A model generated the notes under the pieces. It did no database searches, was not told the origin of the DNA, and saw nothing but the letters and a program-made list of their open reading frames with translations. Shown piece by piece: positions 17,362 through 25,510 of a DNA stretch of 64,000 nt. A program made the position numbers and the translations under genes. Position 1 is the stretch's first letter. Each line of letters begins with the position of its first letter. This DNA is from Xanthobacteraceae bacterium (GTDB taxonomy: Bacteria > Pseudomonadota > Alphaproteobacteria > Rhizobiales > Xanthobacteraceae): NCBI GenBank assembly GCA_019454205.1, contig CP075369.1, positions 620,001 through 684,000 on the forward strand, written 5' to 3'.

Positions 17362-17867
17362 CGCGCAATCTCGGATTGAACGTGGAAAAGCTGACGAATA
17401 TCGATCTCAAGATCCTCGAAGTACTGCAACGTGAGGGCGATATTACGAACGTGCGTCTCGCCGAACTCGTGGGCTTGTCGCCGAGCCCGTGTCTTCAGCG
17501 CGTCCGAAAACTGAGGCAGTCCGGCTACATCTCGGACGTAACCGCGATACTGAATCTCAGGAAGATCGCGAATTTCGTCACGGTCTATTGTCACATTCGT
17601 CTTTCCGAACAGACAGTGCGTCAATTTTCGGTGTTCGAGTCCGCTATCGCGAGAATCCCGGAAGCGGTCGAATGCGGAATGACGGGCGGCGAGTACGACT
17701 ACATTTTGAAGTTCGTCGTACGCGATATGGAGCACTTCACCGAACTCACGACACTGATGATGGAAATGGACATCGGCATCAAGAACATTTCATTCAACGT
17801 CGAAGTGAAGAAAGTGAAAAATGCATTCGAGATGCCGCTTCGCGCGTTAATTAATAAAAAACGGTAA
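17358..17867 (+). CDS. Lrp/AsnC family transcriptional regulator
   Basis: A 169-residue regulator with an N-terminal winged helix (N-I-D-L-K-I-L-E then L-S-P-S-P-C-L-Q-R-V-R-K-L) and a C-terminal RAM ligand domain (G-x-Y-D-Y-I-L-K). Lrp proteins usually sense amino acids or similar metabolites. A TTG at 17358 overlaps the hydroxylase stop; a GTG at 17382 is an alternative start. As the last gene of the unit it probably controls this cluster. An AsnC-type regulator beside an M24 hydrolase also occurs in ectoine catabolism loci, which is a parallel only. Confidence 0.9.
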   Translation: MTRNLGLNVEKLTNIDLKILEVLQREGDITNVRLAELVGLSPSPCLQRVRKLRQSGYISDVTAILNLRKIANFVTVYCHIRLSEQTVRQFSVFESAIARIPEAVECGMTGGEYDYILKFVVRDMEHFTELTTLMMEMDIGIKNISFNVEVKKVKNAFEMPLRALINKKR

Positions 17868-18748
17868 CCTGTTGATGCTGTTGTTCTCTCGAAGTCCAAC
17901 TGGCGCTTTCGTATAAGCCAATATCAGGTCCCCAATAAGAAGATCAGTATACTCTTAAGCAGTTACAATCGCTTTTAGCCGCAGTTATTCCCTGTTAGCT
18001 GCCTAGAAAATCCCTGTTTTGTATCCCTTGATTAAGCTAAAAGGCCCTTTTTGCTTTGGAAAAAGCTTTGGAACTGTAGCAACAGCCGAGCTTTCTGAAG
18101 TTCCCTGTAAATTTCCCTGTTTTCACGAAATTTCGAGCTGAGACTAAGTTCGAATAGACTGCGTCCTCAACCAATTCCTGCAATCAGGATGCGGGCTTAG
18201 CGGATAGCGGTTTTTAGCTTCCCACATCGTTTCCGGGAGCCGGCAGGCGCGAGCAGGGCAGACCCAAAGGTGATTTTCGAGCCACAGCGTCAGCTAAACT
18301 CCCGGTTTTTTCGGCACCGAAACCGCCGCGTTGCCGCTCAAGGTGAGTCCATGACAGCTCGGGAAACCAGAGCATCGACAACGAAGCTATTGCAATTGTC
18401 TGGCGAGCAAATCCTTTTCCTCCTCCTCCGTCGCACGTAGCGGATGGAAAAAACATTCAGCTAACCGCGCCTGTTCGTTTTATTCGCTGAATTGCGCGAA
18501 GCCTGCGGGTTCTTCCCGACAGCGAGGTAGAAAATTGGATCGGATTCCCTGGATCGTCAGAAGTGAATGAAAAGCTAGAAGCACAGATTGTGCGCGTGAG
18601 GCGGAGAAAGTTTCTATCCGGGAAGATGATTTGACGAGCAATGTGGTCGCCGACAGCGCGAACAATAGTAAGCGTAGAGATTATTGAAGTCGGACGCGGA
18701 ACAAGAGCAGGCCAGCCACTTCATCAGTCGCGCACGAGCAGCAACGCG
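17868..18748. other. Non-coding or decayed spacer with repeated CCCTGT words
   Basis: No supported gene in about 880 bases. Four copies of CCCTGT in T-rich context occur at 17988-18122, the last two in quick succession. I believe similar sequence recurs in Bradyrhizobiaceae genomes near accessory regions, but this is from memory. Short frames on both strands here have no recognisable content. Confidence 0.45.
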
Positions 18749-19696
18749 CTACGCGAACTCGTAGTTCATTTTGTACTTTACCTGACCGATAGTCACTTCC
18801 TTGCCGCAGTGTTCGCAAACGAGGCGCGGGCGGGCAGCTTTGCCATCGGACTTGTGTATCAGGATAGTGGGCACGCCCTTTTTGGGCCGCCGCCACTTGT
18901 CGCCCCAGTTCATGAGGAGAAGCAGCGAAGGATAGAGATCGACCCCTGCGGGGGCGAGCACATACTCATAACGGTCAGGATGTTGCTGATAACGCCGGCG
19001 CTCGAGCAGACCGTTCTCGACCAGCGCATTCAGGCGTTCGGTCAGAATGTTGCGGGCTATATCGAGATTATTCTGGAAATCTTCGAAACGCTTCACCCCA
19101 TAGAAACTCTCGCGGAGAATTCGAAAGCTCCAGCGGTGTCCCATCACTTGCAATGCGCTTGCCACCGAGCAAGGGCGGCCGACCATGTAGGCTTGCTTTT
19201 CGCGGGAGCGAATGCGCGTAAGCGGAGGACCGACGCGGCGCTCTGTTGCGGCACCGGGACCGTCACGAACTTCGATCTCGAAGGGGGACAGTTTCCTGCC
19301 GGTATTGGTGCAAATCACGACCGGCCGTAAACGCTTGCCGCAATGCATATCGGTCAGCACCAGCGGCGCGCCCTGATTCCGCGGGCGCCACTTATCGCCC
19401 CAGGTCATCAAGGCCACGATCGCGGGATAGAAATCGCGCCCCGACTCTGAGAGCCGGTATTCAAAGCGTTGCGGTCTTTCCTGATACGCGTGTTTTTCGA
19501 GCACTTTATCGCGGACCAGCCGGTCCAGCCGCTCGGACAGAATGTTGCGGGCAATTCCGAGCGTCTTCAGAAACTGCTCGAAACGCCGCATGCCGAAGAA
19601 CGCCTCGCGCAGAATTAAGTACGACCAGGGATCGGCGAGCACATCAAGCGCGCGCAATACGGAAGATACCGGTCTGTTACTGGATCGCATTGGCAT
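18749..19696 (-). CDS. Double-domain HxlR family transcriptional regulator
   Basis: A 315-residue protein holding two HxlR winged-helix domains in one chain. The first spans roughly residues 10-110 (W-S-Y-L-I-L-R-E-A-F-F-G then I-A-R-N-I-L-S-E-R-L). The second spans roughly 170-270 (W-S-F-R-I-L-R-E-S-F-Y-G then I-A-R-N-I-L-T-E-R-L). Most HxlR proteins have one domain and dimerise. Each half ends with a short Cys-containing extension. It is divergent from the crotonase operon across about 190 bases that contain a long inverted repeat, so it is the likely local regulator. Confidence 0.9.
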   Translation of the reverse strand: MPMRSSNRPVSSVLRALDVLADPWSYLILREAFFGMRRFEQFLKTLGIARNILSERLDRLVRDKVLEKHAYQERPQRFEYRLSESGRDFYPAIVALMTWGDKWRPRNQGAPLVLTDMHCGKRLRPVVICTNTGRKLSPFEIEVRDGPGAATERRVGPPLTRIRSREKQAYMVGRPCSVASALQVMGHRWSFRILRESFYGVKRFEDFQNNLDIARNILTERLNALVENGLLERRRYQQHPDRYEYVLAPAGVDLYPSLLLLMNWGDKWRRPKKGVPTILIHKSDGKAARPRLVCEHCGKEVTIGQVKYKMNYEFA

Positions 19697-19734
19697 TGCA
19701 GCGCAATAAGGCCCTGTGAACTATCGCATTTTAG

Positions 19735-19780
19735 ATAACGCAATTTCGGATTTCCGCAACCGGTGAGTGAGTTGCGTTAT
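19735..19780. promoter_or_regulatory. Inverted repeat in the divergent HxlR/crotonase promoter region
   Basis: ATAACGCAA at 19735-19743 and TTGCGTTAT at 19772-19780 are exact reverse complements, with their starts 37 bases apart. This is a candidate operator for the double-domain regulator, whose two DNA-binding halves might each contact one arm. Confidence 0.5.
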
Positions 19781-19887
19781 GCTATTCAGTATGCTTATAT
19801 AGTTTCGTTAAAAAACTGACCCAATGATCCGCCACCTCTTCAGTGCGGAGTGCAGGGGTTCAACATCAGAGGTGGAGTGACCGAACA

Positions 19888-20784
19888 ATGCTGACCAAGC
19901 CGAACACGCAAGCAAATCCGAACCGCCAGCAGCGCGCCGATCTGAGCGCGCTGAAAAACGTGATTTTCGAAGAAAAGGGCGATCTCGCCACGATCACGCT
20001 GAATCGCCCGCACATCGTGAACTGTCTCTCGATGGAGATGTCGGACGAACTCGTCACGATTTTCGAGTACATCCGCCGTTCCAACACGATCAAGATCGTT
20101 GTGCTGAAGGGCGCTGGTGGCAATTTCTGTTCCGGCGACGATCTCAAGGAAATGTCGCTGGGCGCATGGGGCGACTCGAACCAGTACTTCCACCAGATTC
20201 GCTACTATCAGTGGATGGCCTATCAGCTCGAAGAACTCGACAAGATGACCATCGCGGCTGTCGATGGTTATGCGGTCGGCGGCGGTCTCGAACTGACGAT
20301 GTGCTGTGACTTCGTGATCGCTACCGAGCGCGCGAAGTGGGGCATGCCGGAAGTCGACTGGGGCATCACGCCGGGCTGGGGCGGCACCACGCGCATGTCG
20401 CGCTTCATCAATCGCCGCCGCACCAAGGAGATCAATCTGCTCGCCGCGCTGCAGCCGGCCAGCAAGGCAGTCGAATGGGGACTTTGGAATCGCATGGTCC
20501 CGAACGACGGCCTCGACGCCGAAGTGCAAAAGCTCATCGAAGTAATTCGCGTAAAGAGCCAGCAGACGCTCCGTCAGCTCAAGTTCATCATCAACAAGAA
20601 CGTCGAGACGGATCTTTACACTGCGCAGGCTTTCGAGGCGCTCTCCGGTGCCTGGACCGCGAGCGTAAACGGTTGGGCAGCAGTGCCCGACGCGGATGGC
20701 GGCAAAGGTCTCGAGGCCTTCCGCGAGAAGACGCACCTCAAGGATAATCGCCGCAAGAAGGCGATAGACTTCTGGAACGACTGA
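19888..20784 (+). CDS. Enoyl-CoA hydratase/isomerase family protein (crotonase)
   Basis: A 298-residue crotonase. The oxyanion loop F-C-S-G-D-D-L is near residue 81 and a second glycine-rich loop V-G-G-G-L-E is near 130. The acid-base Glu is in G-M-P-E-V-D-W-G-I-T-P-G. The C-terminus is longer than in simple hydratases and ends G-L-E-A-F-R-E-K, somewhat like hydroxycinnamoyl-CoA hydratase-lyases. With the CoA ligase downstream it could act in side-chain shortening of an aromatic acid, or in beta-oxidation. The ATG at 19888 follows GGTGGAG, so I prefer it to upstream starts. Confidence 0.83.
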   Translation: MLTKPNTQANPNRQQRADLSALKNVIFEEKGDLATITLNRPHIVNCLSMEMSDELVTIFEYIRRSNTIKIVVLKGAGGNFCSGDDLKEMSLGAWGDSNQYFHQIRYYQWMAYQLEELDKMTIAAVDGYAVGGGLELTMCCDFVIATERAKWGMPEVDWGITPGWGGTTRMSRFINRRRTKEINLLAALQPASKAVEWGLWNRMVPNDGLDAEVQKLIEVIRVKSQQTLRQLKFIINKNVETDLYTAQAFEALSGAWTASVNGWAAVPDADGGKGLEAFREKTHLKDNRRKKAIDFWND

Positions 20785-20793
20785 ACAAAACGG

Positions 20794-20818
20794 CGGCGCC
20801 CGCAGATTGCGGGCGCCG
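20794..20818 (+). terminator. Strong hairpin between the crotonase and the binding-protein gene
   Basis: A perfect ten-base GC-rich stem with a five-base loop and only a short TT after it. It may be a leaky terminator or an mRNA-stabilising structure that changes the ratio of the two products. Confidence 0.6.
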
Positions 20819-20880
20819 TTCCTGCATAAAGATAACAAAAAAACGCCAAACCAAAACAGAACGGCCCACGGGAGGGAGAC

Positions 20881-21996
20881 GTGTCAAAGAACCAAGTCGG
20901 AAATCCGGTCATTGGCCGGCGTAAACTGCTTACGGGAACGGCGGCAGGCGCAATGTCGGTTGCAGTTGCTGCGCCCGCCATCGCGCAGAGTCAGCCGAAA
21001 ATCCGCTGGCGTATGCCGTCGAGCTTCGGAAAGAACATCACGCCTTATGTGGGCGCCGAAATGTTCTGCAAACTCGTCAGCGAAATGACCGATAAAAATT
21101 TCGAGATCAGCTATTACGCACCCGGTGAAATCGTTCCTGCACTGCAGGTCGCTGACGCGGTCTCTAACGGTACCGTCGAAATGGGTCATACCGCGTCATT
21201 CTATTATGCCGGCAAGAACCCGATTTACGCGATGGCGTCCGGCATCGTCTTCGGCATGAACGTTCGCGGTCATGCTGCCTGGCTCGTCAAGGGCGGCGGC
21301 AACGAGATGATGAACGAGTTCTACAAGTCCAATAACATTCATGCCCTGTTCGCAGGAAATACCGGAGCGCAATCCGCTGGCTGGTTCCGGAAGGAAATCA
21401 AATCGATTGCTGATTTCCGCGGCCTGCGCATGCGTATCGCGGGTCTGGCCGGGCAAGTATTCCTCGAAGCGGGTGGCGTACCGCAGCAGATCGCGATCGG
21501 TGATGTCTACGCTTCGCTCGAACGCGGCTCGATCGACGGCACCAAGTTCACCTCTCCAATCGACGACGAACGGCTCGGATTCCATAAAGTGGCTCCGTTC
21601 TACTACTGGCCCGGCTGGAACGACGGCGGCGTCGCCGTGCACAAGTTCATCAACCTCGCCAAGTGGAACGAACTGCCGAAGTCCTATCAGGCGATCTTGC
21701 AGGCGGCGGCGGCCTATGCCGGCGAGCAGATGCAGACGACCTATGACGCCGGCAACCGCCTGGCCGTTAAGCGCGTCGTGGCGCAGGGAGCGCAAATCCG
21801 TTTCCTCCCGAACGACGTCATCGATGCGCTCGGCGATGCGGCGAAACGCGTTTATGGCAAAGTCTCGAAAGAGAACCCGGAGTTTGCTAAAATCTACGGG
21901 AATTACACCTCATTCATGCAGGATGAGTATGTCTGGTGGCGCGTCTCCGAGCTGCCGTTCGATACGATGATGGTGCGCCAGCTTAACCGGAGCTGA
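20881..21996 (+). CDS. TRAP transporter DctP-type substrate-binding protein, Tat-like signal
   Basis: A periplasmic binding protein of 371 residues. The N-terminus has G-R-R-K-L-L-T-G followed by a hydrophobic stretch and A-I-A-Q, a twin-arginine-like signal. The mature part has the DctP pattern (I-R-W-R-M-P-S, a conserved Arg near G-L-R-M-R-I-A-G). A GTG start follows GGGAGGGAG. The two membrane subunits of a TRAP system are not adjacent; the next gene is a CoA ligase. It must therefore pair with permeases elsewhere or act as a sensor or scavenger. The ligand is probably a carboxylic acid. Confidence 0.88.
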   Translation: MSKNQVGNPVIGRRKLLTGTAAGAMSVAVAAPAIAQSQPKIRWRMPSSFGKNITPYVGAEMFCKLVSEMTDKNFEISYYAPGEIVPALQVADAVSNGTVEMGHTASFYYAGKNPIYAMASGIVFGMNVRGHAAWLVKGGGNEMMNEFYKSNNIHALFAGNTGAQSAGWFRKEIKSIADFRGLRMRIAGLAGQVFLEAGGVPQQIAIGDVYASLERGSIDGTKFTSPIDDERLGFHKVAPFYYWPGWNDGGVAVHKFINLAKWNELPKSYQAILQAAAAYAGEQMQTTYDAGNRLAVKRVVAQGAQIRFLPNDVIDALGDAAKRVYGKVSKENPEFAKIYGNYTSFMQDEYVWWRVSELPFDTMMVRQLNRS

Positions 21997-22011
21997 GCCG
22001 CCAGGATCCGC

Positions 22012-22039
22012 GCCTCCAGCGAAGAAATTCGCTGGAGGC
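22012..22039 (+). terminator. Hairpin with GAAA tetraloop after the binding-protein gene
   Basis: A perfect twelve-base stem closed by GAAA and followed by ATCATCTTTT. It is probably a terminator or partial terminator before the ligase. Confidence 0.7.
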
Positions 22040-22075
22040 ATCATCTTTTGCAGAATTGGATCGAGGTTCAGAATC

Positions 22076-23710
22076 ATGTTTTCGCTTCCGGAAGACAGCA
22101 TTTATCGTACCGGACTTGATCGGAATACGGCGAACTACGTGCCGCTGTCGCCGATCGTCTGGTTGCGCCGCGCGGCTACAATATCGCCGGATGCAATCGC
22201 GATGGTGCATGGCGCACGCCGCTTCTCTTATCGTGAATTCGAGGAGCGATGCCGTAGGCTTGGAAGTGCGTTGAAGCAACGCGGTATCAAGCCGGGCGAT
22301 ACGGTTTCGGTGCTCGCGCCGAATATTCCGGCCGCGATTGAGTCGCATTACGGCGTGCCTGGTATAGGCGCGGTCGTCAATCCGCTGAACATCCGCCTTG
22401 ACGCGCGCACGGTCGCCTTCATCCTGAGGCATAGCGAAGCCAAGGTGTTGATTGTCGATGCGGACTTCGCGCAACTCGCCAGCGAAGCACTGGCGATGCT
22501 CGATACGAAGCCCTTGATTGTAGACATCGACGACGGCGCAGGTCCGGGGCGGCGTATCGGTGAAATTGAATATGAAGAACTGCTTGAGAGCGGCGATCCC
22601 GCTTTTGCGCTCGAAGGTCCGAGCGAAGAGTGGCACCCGTTGGCATTGTCTTATACTTCGGGGACCACCGGCGACCCGAAAGGTGTCGTCTATCATCACC
22701 GCGGGGCTTATCTGAACGCGCTCGCCAATATTGCCGCGTGGGAATTGCCCAAGCGGCCAGTACTGCTCTGGACGCTCCCGGTATTTCATTCGCTTGGTTG
22801 GTGCTTCCCCTGGAGCGTAACTCTAATGGGTGGAACGCACGTATGCCTGCGAAAGGTGGAGGCGCGCGCAATCTACTCGACCATCGTTTCCGAGCGCGTC
22901 AGCCACATGTGCGGCGCCCCGATCGTGTTGAGCACGTTGATCAATGCTCCCGATGAAGAGGTTACGCGCTTCGATTGGACCGTGAAGATGATGCTCGGCG
23001 GGTCACCGCCGCCTGCAACCGTGCTTGAGAAAGCCGAACAGCGCGGTTTCGATATCATGCATGCTTACGGTCTCACGGAGGTCTACGGCGCGGCGGTGTT
23101 CTGCGAATGGCGGCCCGAATGGGACAATCTGCCAAACGCGCAACGTGCGGAACGCAAGGCGCGTCAAGGAGTGGCGTATCCGCTCGTCGACGATCTGCGT
23201 GTGATGAATCCGGATACCATGCGCGACGTTCCGAAAGACGGTCACACGATGGGCGAGGTCATGAAGCGCAGCAATACGATCATGGCTGGTTACCTGAAAA
23301 ATCCGAAATCGACCGAGGCGGCTTTCGCCGGCGGATACTTCCACACCGGCGATCTCGCCGTGCAACATCCCGATGGCTATATCGAGCTGAAAGACCGTTC
23401 CAAGGACATCATCATTTCTGGCGGCGAGAATATCTCGACGATTGAGGTCGAAGCGGCGCTTTACCGTTACCCTGGCGTCCTCGAGGTGGCGGTCGTCGCG
23501 CGGCCCGATGAGAAATGGGGCGAGACGCCTTGTGCCTTTGTGCTGCTCAAGCCCGGCGAAAAGAACGATGCAGATGCCATCATTGCGCACTGCAGGGCGG
23601 AGCTTGCCAGATACAAAGTCCCGGCCAAGATCGTGTTCGGGCCACTGCCGAAAACTGCTACTGGAAAAGTCCAGAAGTTTCTGCTGCGGCAGCAAGCAGC
23701 GCAGCTTTAA
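22076..23710 (+). CDS. Acyl-CoA ligase (AMP-binding, AlkK/medium-chain type)
   Basis: Activates a carboxylic acid to its CoA thioester through an acyl-adenylate. At 544 residues it has the full fold. The phosphate loop Y-T-S-G-T-T-G-D-P-K-G is near residue 197, the aromatic/adenine block H-A-Y-G-L-T-E-V near 328 and the hinge motif D-R-S-K-D-I-I-I near 442. A Lys in T-G-K-V-Q-K-F near the C-terminus is the adenylation Lys. The overall pattern is closest to medium-chain or alkanoate ligases, so the substrate could be aliphatic or aryl-aliphatic. It pairs with the crotonase and binding protein upstream. Confidence 0.9.
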   Translation: MFSLPEDSIYRTGLDRNTANYVPLSPIVWLRRAATISPDAIAMVHGARRFSYREFEERCRRLGSALKQRGIKPGDTVSVLAPNIPAAIESHYGVPGIGAVVNPLNIRLDARTVAFILRHSEAKVLIVDADFAQLASEALAMLDTKPLIVDIDDGAGPGRRIGEIEYEELLESGDPAFALEGPSEEWHPLALSYTSGTTGDPKGVVYHHRGAYLNALANIAAWELPKRPVLLWTLPVFHSLGWCFPWSVTLMGGTHVCLRKVEARAIYSTIVSERVSHMCGAPIVLSTLINAPDEEVTRFDWTVKMMLGGSPPPATVLEKAEQRGFDIMHAYGLTEVYGAAVFCEWRPEWDNLPNAQRAERKARQGVAYPLVDDLRVMNPDTMRDVPKDGHTMGEVMKRSNTIMAGYLKNPKSTEAAFAGGYFHTGDLAVQHPDGYIELKDRSKDIIISGGENISTIEVEAALYRYPGVLEVAVVARPDEKWGETPCAFVLLKPGEKNDADAIIAHCRAELARYKVPAKIVFGPLPKTATGKVQKFLLRQQAAQL

Positions 23711-23715
23711 GCCTG

Positions 23716-23749
23716 CAATGAGCCAATCCGTATTGGCTCATTGCTTCTT
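23716..23749 (+). terminator. Terminator after the acyl-CoA ligase
   Basis: A perfect twelve-base stem (23716-23727 with 23732-23743) with a CCGT loop, followed by CTTCTTT. It closes the crotonase-ligase unit. Confidence 0.8.
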
Positions 23750-24117
23750 TATCGAGGCGATACAAAACAATTCTGCTCTTTGAGCCGTGTGCCTCTGACA
23801 CTTATTCCTGCTTTGCAGAGCGGATATCGGTAAGCCGCTTTGTACCTATTGGCCTTGGCAGCATGGTGAGAAAATCTGCGCAGTCAGACATCCCCGGCTT
23901 ATTAGTTTTTTTCTGCAATTATTGCAGGTGAAAAGACATTTAACTGACGACATCCATTCGCTTTATTCGCTGAATGTTACTGGACAGACTTTTACTGCCC
24001 GCAAGACGGCACGCTTGGCAGTGTCGCAAAATCTAACTTAGAATTACTCCACCGCGCGGCAGGTGGTGCCGAATCGCGACAAGAGCAACCCTGCCGATGG
24101 GGAGGGAGGAAGCGTTA
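23750..24117. promoter_or_regulatory. Upstream region of coxC with a small palindrome
   Basis: About 370 bases without a gene. The palindrome CTGCAAT-T-ATTGCAG lies at 23913-23927. A very purine-rich ribosome-binding site (GGAGGGAGG) lies at 24100-24108. No confident promoter boxes could be assigned. The 20-base repeats found before coxM are not present here. Confidence 0.4.
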
Positions 24118-25290
24118 ATGCCGGTAACGCACGAGTCCTGGCTCGTTGTGCTTTCGCTTTTTGTAGCCGTGCAAGGCTCTTATGTCGGTTTGAGCCTTGC
24201 GGTGCAGGTGCGCGACGCTTTCGCATTGCGGCGTAAGTTCCTGCTGGCAGGTTCCGCCATCTCACTGGCTGTCGCGATCTGGTCGATGCATTTCGTCGGA
24301 ATGCTTGCGGCGCGTATGCCGTTACCGGTCGATTATCTCGTATTTCCCACGCTGCTTTCGTTTCTTGTCTGTGTGCTCGTGGTTGGAACGGCGGTTTTTG
24401 CGGCCGGTGCCGGTCCACTGACGCCCCTGCGGCTTGCCGCTTCCGCGATCTTCATGGGCGGCGGCATTGTCTCGATGCATTACATCGGCATGACCGCGCT
24501 TCATTCGAGCGCGCATATGGAGCACTCGATCCCGTTCGTGGCGATGAGTGCTGCTTTCGCCATTGTTGCATCGGGATTTGCACTGTGGCTTGCCGCGGGC
24601 AGGGGGATGCATCCGCCGTTGATCGTTTCGGCCGCCGTGTTGGGCATCGCCATCGCCGGTATGCATTACACGGCGATGGCGGGTCTTACACTTTTCTTCC
24701 CCCACACCACGGCGCCGATTACGTCGCCTGCGATTTCGAGCGATCTGCTGGCGATTGTGGTCGCAATCGTCGCCTTTCTCGTTTCCGGAATATTTCTGCT
24801 GATCCTGGTACCTGACCGCTCGGCTGGGGCGGCCTCCAGGAGTGTGACGGCGCGCACGGTTGCCGAACTTCCCGCGGAACCGGATATTGGAAAAGGCACC
24901 TTCAGCCCTCTTCGTGGCGTCGGCGGGCCGCCATCAAGGCCTGCGCAACACTTGCCGGTCGAACGCGAGGGCGTCACGCAATATATCCGGGTCGAAGATG
25001 TGATCGCGGTGCATGCCAACGCGCATTACACCTACGTCTATGACGGCGCGGCAAAGCTGTTCTCGCCGCTCGCCATCGGAGACGCCGAATCCAGACTCGA
25101 TCCAGAGCGGTTCTTCCGTGTACACCGCAGCCATATTGTGAATATCGACCGGGTTACCGCGGTGAAACGCTCCGGCGATAGCGGTATCGTCGAACTCAAT
25201 GCGCCGGAAAACTATTCGGTTCCGATCAGCCGGAACCGGATCGGCCCGCTCAAATCGAGAATGAAGACGCGAGTCGGCCAGGTCGCTTAG
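24118..25290 (+). CDS. coxC: MHYT-domain membrane sensor fused to a LytTR DNA-binding domain (CoxC-like)
   Basis: A membrane-bound transcription factor of 390 residues. About seven hydrophobic segments in the first 245 residues carry three MHYT-type motifs (M-H-F-V-G-M, M-H-Y-I-G-M, M-H-Y-T-A-M), whose Met and His may bind a metal such as copper and sense CO, O2 or NO. Residues about 280-385 form a LytTR domain (Y-I-R-V-E-D-V then F-F-R-V-H-R-S-H-I-V-N). CoxC and CoxH of Oligotropha carboxidovorans have this layout. I chose ATG 24118 because the ribosome-binding site covers the earlier ATG at 24097. A terminator separates it from coxM. Confidence 0.88.
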   Translation: MPVTHESWLVVLSLFVAVQGSYVGLSLAVQVRDAFALRRKFLLAGSAISLAVAIWSMHFVGMLAARMPLPVDYLVFPTLLSFLVCVLVVGTAVFAAGAGPLTPLRLAASAIFMGGGIVSMHYIGMTALHSSAHMEHSIPFVAMSAAFAIVASGFALWLAAGRGMHPPLIVSAAVLGIAIAGMHYTAMAGLTLFFPHTTAPITSPAISSDLLAIVVAIVAFLVSGIFLLILVPDRSAGAASRSVTARTVAELPAEPDIGKGTFSPLRGVGGPPSRPAQHLPVEREGVTQYIRVEDVIAVHANAHYTYVYDGAAKLFSPLAIGDAESRLDPERFFRVHRSHIVNIDRVTAVKRSGDSGIVELNAPENYSVPISRNRIGPLKSRMKTRVGQVA

Positions 25291-25318
25291 ATATTCGCGC
25301 TATTTCCGGTCTGTTGCG

Positions 25319-25340
25319 CCGCCTTTCCGGGCGGTTTTTT
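25319..25340 (+). terminator. Terminator between coxC and coxM
   Basis: Short CCGCC/GGCGG stem followed by six T residues, just after coxC. It implies that coxMSLDEFG has its own promoter. Confidence 0.7.
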
Positions 25341-25375
25341 CATGTCTGGCGCTCTGTTGCGTCAGCAAGCCTGCT

Positions 25376-25430
25376 GCATTTCGTGCAAAAAATCCGCATT
25401 TCGTGCGAGCGCCGGACCTCTGGTGCAAAA
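25376..25430 (+). promoter_or_regulatory. Three 20-bp-spaced direct repeats upstream of coxM
   Basis: TCGTGC at 25381, TCGTGC at 25401 and TGGTGC at 25421 are spaced exactly 20 bases apart. The first two are part of an identical 11-base word (GCATTTCGTGC at 25376 and 25396). The first and third continue with AAAA. The array ends 81 bases before the coxM start. LytTR proteins bind phased direct repeats, so this is a candidate site for the CoxC-like regulator. Confidence 0.6.
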
Positions 25431-25510
25431 GCAATTGTCGCGCCGTGCCTTCGAAATCGAGAATTACAAAAAAGAAAAACAAATGATTTCAAGCCGGAGG
25501 AATTCGCCCA

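Noticed and set aside
19888..20784. Firm assignment of the crotonase as hydroxycinnamoyl-CoA hydratase-lyase
   Set aside because: The C-terminal likeness is weak and its specific catalytic residues could not be checked by eye, so only the family is given.
18479..23975. The 14-base word TTTATTCGCTGAAT occurs at 18479 and at 23962
   Set aside because: By chance several 14-base matches are expected in a window of this size, and the surroundings do not match.
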